From NCBI GenBank assembly GCA_019448385.1, contig JAGTXO010000003.1:1426001-1490000 (forward strand): DNA of 64,000 nucleotides. Direction: 5' to 3'. The notes under the pieces are model-generated. The model saw nothing but the letters and a program-made list of their open reading frames with translations, searched no databases and was not told where the DNA came from. Below, piece by piece: positions 51,005-61,700 of the stretch; positions within the stretch are counted from its first letter, which is position 1; each line of letters starts with the position of its first letter. This DNA comes from Diacronema lutheri. Its lineage: Eukaryota; Haptophyta; Pavlovophyceae; Pavlovales; Pavlovaceae. Position numbers and translations under genes: made by a program.

Positions 51005-53548
51005 ATGCGGCTCAAGGTGGGCAGCGTCTCCAAGCAGCACAAGGAGATCGCGACAGCGGCGGGCTGGTCGTTCACCAACGAGCTTGTCACCTGCTCCGAC
51101 GACAATACCATCTGGCGCTGGTCGATGAACCACGAGCCCATCGGTCAGCTGATGACGCTCGATGCGTACGTCACGGCGCTCCACTGGTTCCCGGCGCTCC
51201 CGGGCAAGAGCGACCGCAAGGAGCAGGAGATCTTCGTCGTGTCATGCACCGACGGCACGTTCAAGCTGGTGCACAAGGCCGGCCGCATCGAGAAGAGCGT
51301 CGAGGCGCACACCGGCGCCGTCATCTCGCTGCGCTGGAGCCATGACGGCACGTCGCTCGCGACGTGCGGCGAGGACGGCGTCGTCAAGACATGGAACCGG
51401 AATGGGATGCTGCGCGCGACGATCGCGACGCTCGGTGCGCGCCGCCGGCTGGTCGCGCTCGCGCGCGCACACCGTCCGGCGCCGCGTCGCGCGCGTGCGC
51501 GCGCGCCGCCGACCGGCCGACTGTGCGCGCGCGCGCGGGGCCGCACGCGCAGACCGGAGCGTGTACGCGATCGCGTGGTCGCCGGACGGCGAGCAAATTC
51601 TCTACGCCGCGGGCAAAGACCTGGTCATCAAGCCGTACCAGCCGTCGACCAAGCAGACGCAGTGGAAGGCGCACGACGCGTCCGTCACGTCGGTCGATTG
51701 GAACGTCGTGACGAGCCTGATCGTCTCGGGCGGCGAGGACTGCAAGTACAAGGTGTGGGACGCGTTCGGTCGGCAGCTGTACGCGTCCGCACCCTTCGAC
51801 TTCGCCGTCACGTCCGTCGCGTGGTGCCCGAGCGGCGCCTATTTTGCCGTTGGCTCGTTCAACATGCTGCGGCTGTGCGACAGGAGCGGCTGGTCGATCT
51901 CACGCGGCGCGCCCGACTGCGGCTCGGTGTACGCCATCTCGTGGACGAGCGACGGCACGCAGCTCGCCGCGGCCGGCGGCAATGGCGCCGTCTGCTTCGG
52001 CCAGATCGTCGACCGCGAGCTCGCGTGGTCACACTACGAGGTGCATCTGGAGGAGGCCGCCAAGCTGAGCGTGCACGACGTGCTGACCGACGGCGTGGAC
52101 GAGATCGAGCTGCGCGACCGTGTGATCGAGTTTGCGATGGGGTTCGGCTACCTCGTCGTCGCCACCGCCGCGCAGTGCATCGTCTACTCGGTGACCAACT
52201 GGAACACGCCGCACATCTTCGACCTCAAGGAGCCCGTCTCGACGATCAAGCTCGCGCCGCGCCACTTTGCGATGGTCGACAAGCTGACCGGCGTGCAGGT
52301 GTACTCGTACGAGGGGCGCGCGCTCTCGCACCTCAAGTTTGTCGGCCTACGCCCCGAGTTCGTCTCGGACAAGACGCTCGCCATCTCGAACGATGCGGCT
52401 GCCTTTATCGACCGCTCCTCGCCCAAGCTTGTACGCTTCCTCGACCCGCTGAGCGCAAAGCCCGCGTGCAAGGACTTTGCGCACGCGCTGGATATCGACG
52501 AGGTGCACCTCTCACAGATGGGCCACGCATACGAGCGCAAGTTCGCCTTCGTCGACCGCAACCGTGACCTGTACCTCTCGACCGTCTCCGACAAGCCCGA
52601 CCCGGTCAAGCTCGCGACAATGGTCGACTCTGCGCGCTGGAACGACGAGAACGACATGCTGCTCGCCGTGGCGGACGGCAAGCTGCTCGTCTGGCTGTAC
52701 CCGCACGCCGCGTTCACCGACCGCGAGCTGCTGCAACGCACCCGCTCCGAGCAGGACGCGAGCGACCTCGGCAAGCTGCCGCGGTGCATCACCTTCTCGG
52801 GCACGCGCGCGTCCATTCGCCGGTCGGACGGCGCGGTGATAACCGTCTCGGTCTCGCCGTACCCGGTCAAGCTCCTTGCCTTTTGCGCGGCGGGCGAGTG
52901 GGAGGCGGCACTCCGCCTCTGCCGGTACGTCAAGGATCAGCAGCTCTGGGCGTGCCTTGCGGCGATGGCGGTCGCGGGCCAGGACTACAACGCTGCGGAG
53001 GTTGCGTACGCCGCCATTGAGGAGGTGGACAAGCTCAAGTACATGCTCTACATCAGGGACCTGCCGTCAAAGGCGAGCGTGCGCTCTCCGCGCGCGGGGC
53101 CGCACACCAGCGCGCCGCGCCGCGCGTGCTAACGAGGGCATCAGCGGCGCGCACGCAAATTGATTGGTGCGCGGCCCCGCGCCGCCGCCGCCGGCGCCGC
53201 CGCGCGCAGGAGTCGCGCACGGCCGCAGTGCTCAACTTCCAGCGCAAGCCGGACGAGGCGTTACAGGTGCTCGTGCAGGGCGGCCTCATTTATCGCGCGA
53301 TCAAGCTCAACGTGCGGCTGCACCAATGGCAGGCGGCGCTCGAGATGGCCGTCAAATACAGCACGCACGTCGACACGGTGCTCTACTACCGGCAGGAATT
53401 CCTCCGAGTTGCGAAGCGCGCGGAGGAGATGCCGCTCTTTCTGCAGTACGCCGCAAAGGTGCAGATCGACCCTGAGGCGATCAAGCAAAAGATCGAGGCC
53501 GACAAGGAAGCGGAGAAGCGCAGGCCCGGCGCGGCGCCGTACCAGTAG
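51005..53548 (+). CDS. IFT80: Intraflagellar transport protein 80
   Basis: Exons 51005-51434, 51553-53072, 53210-53548 (762 residues; human IFT80 has 777). It starts MRLKVGSVSKQHKE like its orthologues. Strong IFT80 landmarks: KSVEAHTGAVISLRW, AAGKDLVIKPYQPS, QWKAHDASVTSVDWN, GGEDCKYKVWDAFGRQLY, NWNTPHIFDLKEPVSTIKL, RLCRYVKDQQLWACLAAMAV, VKYSTHVDTVLYYRQEFL. It is an IFT-B complex subunit with two beta-propellers and a TPR-like end. Intron 1 (118 nt) is GTGCGC...CGCAG. Intron 2 (137 nt) has a GC donor, proven by alignment: LPSK|ESRT corresponds to LPSKESK in animals, with AAG|GCGAGC at the donor. Confidence 0.97.
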
Positions 53549-53603
53549 CGGGATTCGTAGACGCGAGCGGGCGCTACGTGAATGACGTGGTCGTGCGCGC
53601 GTG

Positions 53604-54266
53604 TCAGCTCGCTTCGACGAGGAACGAGCGGATCTTCTCCTCGGTGATCGGCGGGTCGATCAAGTCAGTGATCCGCACGCTCAGGCCAAAGTCGTGCACG
53701 AGGCTCTGCTCGAGGTTTCGGAGCGACTCCGGCGCGATCCGCGTGCTCGGCAGCAGCCCGTCATAGCCCAGCGTGCCCGAGGGCGCGCGCGGTGGCACGT
53801 CGGCGGGTGGCGGCTTGATTGGATCGTTCTCGCTCGCACAGATGCAGTCCATGAGCGCCTCCGCGTCAAGCTCGACGCGGCTGCGCGCCACATACGTCCC
53901 GCCGTGCGCGGCGATCATGCGCTCAAACGAGTCGAGATCGAGCGCGCCACGCGAGCGCAGGTCAAACGGCGCGAGCATCTCGCGCATACGCGTTGTAGAA
54001 ACTTCATGCCCGAGCGACTTGAGCACCGCACACAGCTCCTCCGCCTCAAGCATGCCCGAGCCGTCGAGGTCGGCCGCCTCGAAGACGCTTCGCGCCTTGG
54101 CCTTATCGGCGGGCGACAGCACGTCCGACGCGGTGCCAGCTGGCGTCGCCGGGCGGAGAAGCGTCTCGCGCTTTGAGCTCGCGGCCGACGTCGCCGGCGT
54201 CGCCGGCTTGGGCTTCGCGAACGGCAGGGGCGCGAGCTTGGCCGGTTTCTCCGGTGTACGACCCAT
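53604..54266 (-). CDS. EF-hand protein of unknown role
   Basis: 220 residues from the ATG at 54266. A basic, Pro/Ala-rich start (KPAKLAPLPFAKPKPATPAT) is followed by a centrin/calmodulin-like EF pair. The first loop (DLDGSGMLEAEE, near residues 66-77) is good. The second (DLRSRGALDLDSFERM) lacks some ligands. The C-terminal third (LGYDGLLPSTRIAPESLRNL, then DLIDPPITEEKIRSFL) is not a known domain. With cilium genes next door, an axonemal calcium sensor is possible, but this is inference from neighbours only. Confidence 0.7.
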   Translation of the reverse strand: MGRTPEKPAKLAPLPFAKPKPATPATSAASSKRETLLRPATPAGTASDVLSPADKAKARSVFEAADLDGSGMLEAEELCAVLKSLGHEVSTTRMREMLAPFDLRSRGALDLDSFERMIAAHGGTYVARSRVELDAEALMDCICASENDPIKPPPADVPPRAPSGTLGYDGLLPSTRIAPESLRNLEQSLVHDFGLSVRITDLIDPPITEEKIRSFLVEAS

Positions 54267-54420
54267 CTTGGCGGCCTTTCGCCCTCACCCCACGTTTCCG
54301 CTTTTCAGGTTTACAAAATAAAAGAATCAGGGCATCTCGATTCGGATTAGAATTCAAATTAGTTTCCACTTTCCTGTTCCCCTTCTCGGGAAGGCCTAAC
54401 GGCCGTCTCCATCGTGGAGA
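54267..54420. promoter_or_regulatory. Divergent promoter with AT-rich island
   Basis: 154 bp between ATGs. About 54296-54380 is A/T-rich (TTTACAAAATAAAAGAATC near 54310), in sharp contrast to the flanks. Probably the core of a bidirectional promoter. Confidence 0.5.
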
Positions 54421-57229
54421 ATGGCGGACGGGGGCGCGCTTACCCGTCCGCTCCTCGACGTCGTCCAACAGCCGTCCGACCGGCCAGCGGCGGGATGGCG
54501 GGCGGGTATGCCGCTCGAGGATGTGATTTTTATGTCGCCTTGGCGCAAGTGGCGCGTCCATCGCCACCCTCCGCTCAAGCTCGTCCTGCACGTGCTCCTC
54601 ATCGTCGTCGCGACGCCGACTATCATGGTTGCCGAGTGGCAAAAGGTGTCGTTCCTGCACGACCTGCGCGTCGAGCTCGTCAAGCTCTACTTCCCCATCC
54701 GCTGCAGCCCTCAGTGCCTGCAGGGTGGCGGCACCGGTTTGCGCTACTGCCAGCTGCCACCGCACTGCGCGTTCTCGCTCGTCGACGAGGTGACAACGTT
54801 CGTGGAGGGCGTCGTCGACAGCTACAACACGTGCAAGGCGCGGCTCGTCCCGCGCGTGGACTACATCCGTCCGCATGGCCACGGCTCCGAGCCCGAGCCT
54901 GTCCACCTGCGCGTCCAATACCTCGACGCGAGCGACGCGCCGGCAATGCTCACGGGCGTGCAGCGGTACGAGCTGAGGCAGGGCGGGCCGCTGGAGCGGC
55001 TCGGCCCGCTCGGTGGCGTGCCCTCGCGCAACATCAGCCAGCGTGAGGTCTTCGACCGGCTGGACTCGCTCCACCTCAGCCTGCACTTCCTCTCCACCGA
55101 GTGAGCAGGGCCGCGCCGCGCCACGCGCGCGCGCGCGGCCGGCGGCGTAACGGGCGCGCGCGCCGCCGCCGCCGCCGCCGCTGCGCACGCTCTCGCGCGC
55201 CGGGCTCTACCTGTGTTCCTTGCCCAACAGGTACGACGAGCTTTACCTGTCGGGCAAATACCGCAGCCTGAACGTGCTTTACCCGCCCGGCCCAATCGCG
55301 TGGAGCTACGGCCTCTCGCTCGTCCCATCCGCCGGCCGGCAGCTCCTTGAACTGCGATCCGAGTTGCGCGTTGAGGTTCGGGCCGACCCGACCGTCGGCT
55401 GGAGGCAGATCGCCTTCCACGTGGCCTTCCAGGCGTGGGCGCTGATCGCGCTGCTTGCGGTGGCGACGCTCGCGCTCGCGCTGCGCTCGATCGCGCTCGC
55501 CCTCATACGCGTACGCATGCTGGACCGCGCGGCCGAAGATGCGCACCGCATGCACGAAACCGGCACAAGTTTGGGGGAAGCTGAGGGCGAGACGGAGCAC
55601 TGGGCGCTCCCTGGCTCCATCATTGTCGACGGCGCGGATGGCGCGCGGCCCGAAGGCGCAGCCACTGGCGGCGACGGCGGCGACGCAGCAGCAGCCGATG
55701 CGTTCGCCGAGCGCGCGCCGCGTCGCGTGAGCGCCGATGACCGTCGCCGGTCGCACACGCCGTCTCCGCCGGCCGCGTCGCGCTTTACGCACGTCGCACC
55801 GGGCTCGATCGCGGCAGCAGGTGGCAGCAGCAGCAGCAGCGGTGCGGGCGGTGCCGTCGCGGTCGTCGTCGGCGCGCGTTGGTACGACGCGGCCGACGCC
55901 GAGGCCGCGCTCGCAGTTTTGCCAAAGGTGGCGTGTTCACCACTTCACCGAATGAGCTCACGGCCGGGGATGCTCGGGACGCCGCCACTCGCGGCCGCCG
56001 CGCCGCCGCGCGCGGGCGCGGGCACGGGCGATCGGTCGCCGCCGCGCGACATGCGGCGCTCGACGGGGGTAGATGGCGCAGGCGCACAAGTTGGCGCGAC
56101 GCGCGACGCGCCGCGCGCCAACGACACGCCGCCCGCGTCAGCGCCGCCGCGCGAGCCCGCCGCGGTCACGGCCGTGGCGGGCGGCGCGCCCCGGCAGGCG
56201 CTGCGCGTGCCCGTGCCCGCGCGCGCGGGCGAGAGCGACCTGCGCCCGACCGGCGCGCGCGGCGAACCCGTCGAGCCGGCGGCGACGTCGCGCGGCGCGC
56301 ACGGCTCCGCCGTCACCGACGCGCGCGCCGCCGCGACGTGGGTACGCCGTGGCCGCGCGAAGCGCATCTTCTCGCTCCTGTCGAACCACACGCTGCTCCT
56401 CGCCGTCGGCTCGGCGTGCTTGTTGGGCGCGTCGCTCGTCCGGCTGCGCGGCCTCGTCCGCTCCGTTGAGTCGCTCGATCTCGTCGACCGCGGCGCGCAG
56501 TCGGGCACCGTCGCGCTCGGCATCGCGTCACTGTGGGTGTCACTCACGCGTTACTTCGAGTGGGTGCCTGCGCTCTACACCTTCACGCACACGATTCGTT
56601 GCGGCGCCAAGAATACGCTCACGCTGATGACGGCCGTGTTGCCCATCTTCTTCGCGTACGCGCTCGCAGGCACCGTGCTCTTCTCTGACGCGACCGGGAA
56701 CTTCTCAGGCTTCTCGACGTCGTGCGTCACGCTCTGGGCGATGGCGGCCGGCGACGAGGTGAACGAGAGCTTCAGGCAGGTGTACGCCGCGCGCCCCGTC
56801 GTCGGCCGCCTGTACGTGCTCTCGTTCACAACGGTCTTCTATTTCATCTGCGCGAATTTAATCATTCAAATCATCGAAGCCGCGCACTACGCGGCGCTGC
56901 GCGACATCTTCGACGCGTCCGGCTCGCGCGCCATCCAGCGGCTGCTCGATCGGAGCGACGCGGACGGCGGCGCGGGTGCGACGCCCACCGCGCCGCACGC
57001 CGAGCTCGTGCGTCACGCGCTCGCCGCGCACGAGCCGCGCGCGTGCGAGAGCACTCGGCTGCCGGCGGCCGAGGGCGAGGGCGGGGAGCCCGCGCCGGGC
57101 GCCGCGCTCTCAGCGCACGCGATGACGCTCGCGATCGCGCGGCTCGAGCTCGCGATGCGGCAGCAGCAGCGCGCGCTCGACGAGTTGCTGCACGCGCAGC
57201 GCCTGGCGGTGCAGCGTGCGTCGACATGA
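54421..57229 (+). CDS. TRP-type cation channel, mucolipin/polycystin-like
   Basis: Exons 54421-55100 and 55231-57229 (892 residues). The intron is GTGAGC...CAACAG (130 nt), joining LSTE/YDELYLSGKYRS. An acidic-dileucine-like start (GALTRPLLDVV) precedes the first membrane helix (LKLVLHVLLIVVATPTIMV). A large lumenal loop with cysteines follows. After a long disordered insert come further helices (LLLAVGSACLLGASLVRL; LTLMTAVLPIFFAYALAGTV) and the pore region FSTSCVTLWAMAAGDEVNES, placed as in TRPML (GDD motif in animals, GDE here). The final helix is LYVLSFTTVFYFICANLIIQ. Likely an endolysosomal or ciliary calcium-permeable channel; the choice between TRPML and PKD2 is not settled. Confidence 0.85.
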
Positions 57230-57469
57230 CGGCACGGCAGCGTACGCCCCACACTCAGTGTCCGTGTCAGTGTCGTGTTACCCTTCGACCAAGCAGTTTC
57301 TCTGCATCACACACACTGTTGCCCCCCCCCACACATTCGCCCCCCATGCCTCACCCCCAATATGGCTGGAAGAAGGGCTGCTGTGCGACGAGCAGCGCGG
57401 CAGCGGCGCGCGGGAATCGCCGTTCGGGTAAGGTTGAGGGGAGTGGGGGCCAGGGTGGGCTTATAAAGC

Positions 57470-58537
57470 CTACGCGCAGCCGCACGGACGCGGAAATGCG
57501 CGGGGTGCGCACGGCGCGCGAGCAAAGCGCGCGGCGCGTGCAGAGCCACGCACCGCGTCGCGCCGCGGTTGCGGCTTGCGCTGCACGACGTTGTACACGT
57601 CCTGATATTCAAAGTTGATCGGAAGGCCACGCTCAGTTGCAACGCGCTCGAGCGCGCGGTGCACGTCGACGGTGCGCTGGCCGCTCGCCCTGAGCGCCTT
57701 GCCCATCTCGGCGAGCTCCGGCGGCAGCTTGCGCTTCGCCGTCGCGACGGCGAGCGCGGAGCGCGCGTCCAAGCTCTCGCCAAGCGCGTGGGAATGCGCC
57801 GTCACGGCCCTGCGAATGGTCCAGCCGGCAGTGCATTGCTCAAGCATAATCGAGTAGCCACACGCGGGGTGCGCGCTCGCCTGCGCGAGGAACTTCTTCG
57901 TCTTGCGCTGCGTCGCGATGCTTGCGCGCGTGCGCGCGCACTGGCACGTGAGCTGCACCTTCTCACCATTGCAGCGCGTCGCGTTGCGCATGCCAGTCGC
58001 TCGACGGAGCACAAAGCCTTGTGTGAGCGCGTGCGCCTTGAGCGCGATCTCGGCGGCTTCGTGCGAGGGCCACGGCCCGGACGGCAGCTGGCTAGCCGCG
58101 TGGCTACCGCTCGCCTCGTCCACACCCGTGACCTCGCCCGGCGCGCGGCGCTCGAGCTGGAGCGACGGTGCCTGAGACGCGGACGCAGCCGCCTCGCCGA
58201 GCGCGTTGAGCGGCGCGCCGCCGACGAGCGTAAGCGCGCCGCGCGCGGCAAGACTTGGGCCGGCAAACGGGCCGACAAACGGGGCCGGCTCAACCGAGTC
58301 GCGCGCGGGCGTAGAGGTGCGCGGCCTGGCGGCCGCGCCCTCCTCGCGCATTCCGCCGTCGTCATCAGGCGCCGGGTCGCTCGAGCCACTGCCCCCTGCG
58401 GCCGTGGCCGCGACGGCGAGGCACTCCGCTCGCTCCGCAGAAGAGTGCGATGCGGCGGCGGCGGGCGGCGCGAGCGCCTCGTCGCCGCTCTCGCCCACCC
58501 GGCCCGGCCTCGTCCACGCGAGCAGCCGTGACAACAT
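57470..58537 (-). CDS. FAR1/MULE-type zinc-finger protein, possibly a transposase remnant or domesticated gene
   Basis: 355 codons from the ATG at 58537. After a disordered N-terminal half comes AAEIALKAHALTQGFVLRRA, then LTCQCARTR...CGYSIML, ending in AVTAHSHALGESLDARS. This is the FAR1/WRKY-GCM1-like zinc-binding unit found at the N-terminus of MULE transposases and FAR1-like factors. It is followed by a second helical unit (MGKALRASGQRTVDVHRAL, ...YQDVYNVV), as usual in MULEs before the DDE domain. The DDE domain itself is absent: the frame ends in arginine-rich sequence, perhaps an unrecognised intron. Either a shortened transposase gene or a host DNA-binding protein derived from one. Confidence 0.55.
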   Translation of the reverse strand: MLSRLLAWTRPGRVGESGDEALAPPAAAASHSSAERAECLAVAATAAGGSGSSDPAPDDDGGMREEGAAARPRTSTPARDSVEPAPFVGPFAGPSLAARGALTLVGGAPLNALGEAAASASQAPSLQLERRAPGEVTGVDEASGSHAASQLPSGPWPSHEAAEIALKAHALTQGFVLRRATGMRNATRCNGEKVQLTCQCARTRASIATQRKTKKFLAQASAHPACGYSIMLEQCTAGWTIRRAVTAHSHALGESLDARSALAVATAKRKLPPELAEMGKALRASGQRTVDVHRALERVATERGLPINFEYQDVYNVVQRKPQPRRDAVRGSARAARFARAPCAPRAFPRPCGCA

Positions 58538-58791
58538 GGGGAGTGGGCGGTTGGGCGTGTATGGGAATCGGCTTCCGTATGGGGGTATGAATTGTTACGT
58601 CTGAATACTCGCCTTTCCCTCTTGGGTTTTCCTCACTGTGGACGGGCTCCCGCATGCGGCATGCCTCACGTGCGTTGTGATTTGGCTTGCGCACAGTCGC
58701 TCCGCGACCAAAAGCGCCTCGCAGGCCGCTCCACACTCCCGCAACCTCCGTCGCCAACGGCGGCAGCGACGGCGGTGGCGAGTGGGCGGTG
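58538..58791. other. Intergenic gap
   Basis: 254 bp between the start of the FAR1/MULE-type gene and the stop of the Sfi1-like gene, both on the minus strand. Around 58560-58620 it is less GC-rich and probably holds the promoter of the FAR1/MULE-type gene. Nothing else was recognised. Confidence 0.4.
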
Positions 58792-61700
58792 CTACGTGGC
58801 ACGGCCAAAAATTCGCAACCACCCCCCCCTGTGCCCAAGGCCTGCTGGCGAGCCGCTGCGGCTGCGCGGCGGCGGTGGCGGGCCACTGGATGCATCGCCG
58901 ACACCGGCGGGCGCGCCGGCGTAAGCTGCGCCGACGGCCGGCTGCGTGGTGAGCGCGTCAGGGAAGCGCGCGTGCGGCACGGCCTTCGCCGCGTTTGGCG
59001 CCGGCACCACGGTCATGGCCGGCGCGTCGGCGCGTGCCGTGCGCGCCGACGCGATGGTGGTGCGGCCGGACGCGAGCCTGCGCTGGTCCCTCGCGCCCGC
59101 GGGAGGCGTGGCCGCGCGCGCGGCGCGCGGCGAGTCGCGCGCGGGCGGCGTGCGCTGCTCGGCCCAACCCAACGCCGCAGGACGCGGCGCACCCGCAGCC
59201 GCACCGCCATCCTCCTGCGCATTGTCGTCGGCACGCGGCGCGCGGCTCGCGGCTCGCGCGGCGGACGGCGATCGGCGAATGGGCGAGCCAGCGCGTGCGA
59301 GTGCATCCGCGACGGCGCTCGCGACGCGCCCCGCGTGCCGCGCCTCGAGCGCGCGCTCGCGCCGCTGCGCGACGAGCCGTTGAGCGCGCTCGCTCGCAGC
59401 CTCCTCGATCGCGCGCGCCACCCCTTCGCGCAGCCGGTCGATCTCGAGCTGCGCGTGCGACGGGCTCTTTGGCCGCTGAGCGTCCGCGTCACGCGCCCGC
59501 TGCGCCACGGCGCGCGCCGCGTCGGCCGTCGCGCGCGCGAGCTCCTCGCCGCGCATGGCGCGCTCGTCTGCGGCGCGCAGCGCCGCCGCGTCGATCGCCG
59601 CCGCCCACGCGCCGAAGGCGCGACCGAGGGAGCCCGCGCGCGTTTTCTGGAGGACGCGGTTGAGCGCCGCGCCGCGCGCCGCGCCGCGCGCGCCGTCGGA
59701 CGCCTCGAGCGTTGCGCATCGGCCGCCGTCGGAAAACGCGCCGTCGGACGCCTCGAGCGCCGTGCGCCGCGCATCGGCCGCCGTGCGCTGCGCATCGGCC
59801 GCCGTGCGCTGCGCATCGGCCGCCGTGCGCCGCGCATCGGCCGCTGCCGATGATACGTCGCGCGCGAGCCGCGCGCGCGCGAGCTCAGCTGCGGCGCGCT
59901 CGGCCGCGCGATGCGCGTGCTGCCGCGCCCACCGCTCAAAGGCGGCGCGCAGCGCGCCGCTGCGGTCGGCGCGCGCCACCGCGCGCACCGTGGCGCTCAG
60001 CGCGACAGCGCGCGCGCGCGCGGCTGAGGCGTGAGCGGCCGACGCGCACGCGCGCGCCGCGTCCGCGTCCGCGCGCGCGCCGCCGAGCTCGGTGGCCGCC
60101 GCGACGAGCGCTGCGCGCTGCTCGGCCGCGTGCGCCTCGAGCAGGACAAGCGCGGCGCGCGTCTCGCCCATGCGCTCCGGCGCGGCGCGCGCGAGCGCCG
60201 TTGCGTTCGCCGCGCGCTCCGCGGCCGCGGCCACGCGCGCGGCGCGGACGGCCCATTGTGCTAGCGCGACCGAGCGCGCGTCGTGCCGGCGCGCCTCCCA
60301 CAGCCTCGCCAGCGCGGTGATGGCCGTGCGGTGGCGCTGGGTGTGCGCCCCGTCCGCGCCGTCACCACCACCGCCATCCACGCTGCCGCCGCTGGCGGGC
60401 AGGGGCGGTGACGGCGGCCGGCGCGCGCGCGGCGATGGCACCGTTGGCGCTCGCCACGCGGCGTTGGCAAGCTCGCGCCCTGCGCCACCGCCCGCATAGC
60501 CACCACCCGCTGCTCCCGCGCCAGCCGCGCTGAGGGCGTTTCCCGCCTCTGCGCGCAGCGCGCGTAACTGACTGGCCTGTGCGCCAATCCGCTCCTCGTC
60601 AGCGCGCGCCCGCTTCGCCGCGCGCGCCGCGGCCACGTCCGCGGCCTCGGCGCGCGCGCGGAGCACGCTCGCCTCCGCGCGCAGCGCCGCGTGCGCCGCG
60701 TGCAGTGCGAGGCCCGCCCGCTGGTAGTCGCGCAGCCCGCCCGGCTCCGCCGCGCGCAGCGCGCGTGCCGCGTCCGCCCAGCACGCGAGCGCGTGCCGCG
60801 CGCGCACGCCCGCGGTGGAGCTGAGCGCCACGCCGAGCACCGCCGCGCGCGCCGCGCCGCCGCGCTCGCGCTCGCCCCGCTCGCGCGCCGCCGACGCGAG
60901 CGCGGCCGCGCCAGCCGCCCAGCGCGCGAGCGACGCGTTCAGCCGCCATCGCCGTTCGCTCAGCGCGGCCACCACCGCCGCGCCCACGCCGGCCGCGCGC
61001 CAGGCGGGCGGGTGGGTTGGCACGACCTCGCTCGGGCGCGCCGGTGTCTGCGCGCGCGCCGTGCCGTGCACGGGCGCCCACGCCGCCGCGCTCGGCCGAG
61101 CGGGTGGCTGCCGGTGAGAGACACGGCCGACTGCGCCGGCGCGCACGGCGCCGAGCGCATCGGCTGGTGGCCATTGCGCGCCGCCGAGCGAGCGGACGGG
61201 CTCCACGCCTCGCTGCGCGCCGAGCGCGCCCGTCCGCTCGCTCGCGCCCGCGCCCGCAGCTGTCGCCGCGCTGTGTCGCCAAGCGGCAAAAGCGCGCAGC
61301 GCGGCCTCGCGCCGCGCGGCGCGCACGCGGGCGCCGACCAGGCTAGCGACCACGCCGCGCAGCGCGGCGACGGCCGCGTGCGCGCGCGCCTCGTCGGAGC
61401 GCGTCGTGGCCGCCGCGCTGCGCTCGCGCTCGGCGGCGTCGGCGGCGCGCTGCAACGCCACGCTCGCGCGCTCGACCTTGCGAACGGCGGCGTGCGCGAG
61501 GCCGAGCTGCGTGTGCAGCGCGCGCTGCAGCGCGTCCGCCGCGTCGAGTTTCTTCTGGTAGGCGCGCACGGACGCTTGCGCATTGGCCGCGCGCGCGCGC
61601 TCAGCGCCCGCCGCTGCGAGCGCGCTCTCCAGCGCCGCCGCGGTCATGCGCTCCCGCTCGACGGCCTGCTCGACTGCGTGCTCGGCCGGCGCGGCGAAGC

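Noticed and set aside
57230-57469. tRNA or other RNA gene in the gap after the TRP channel
   Set aside because: No cloverleaf or conserved box could be traced; short C runs only.
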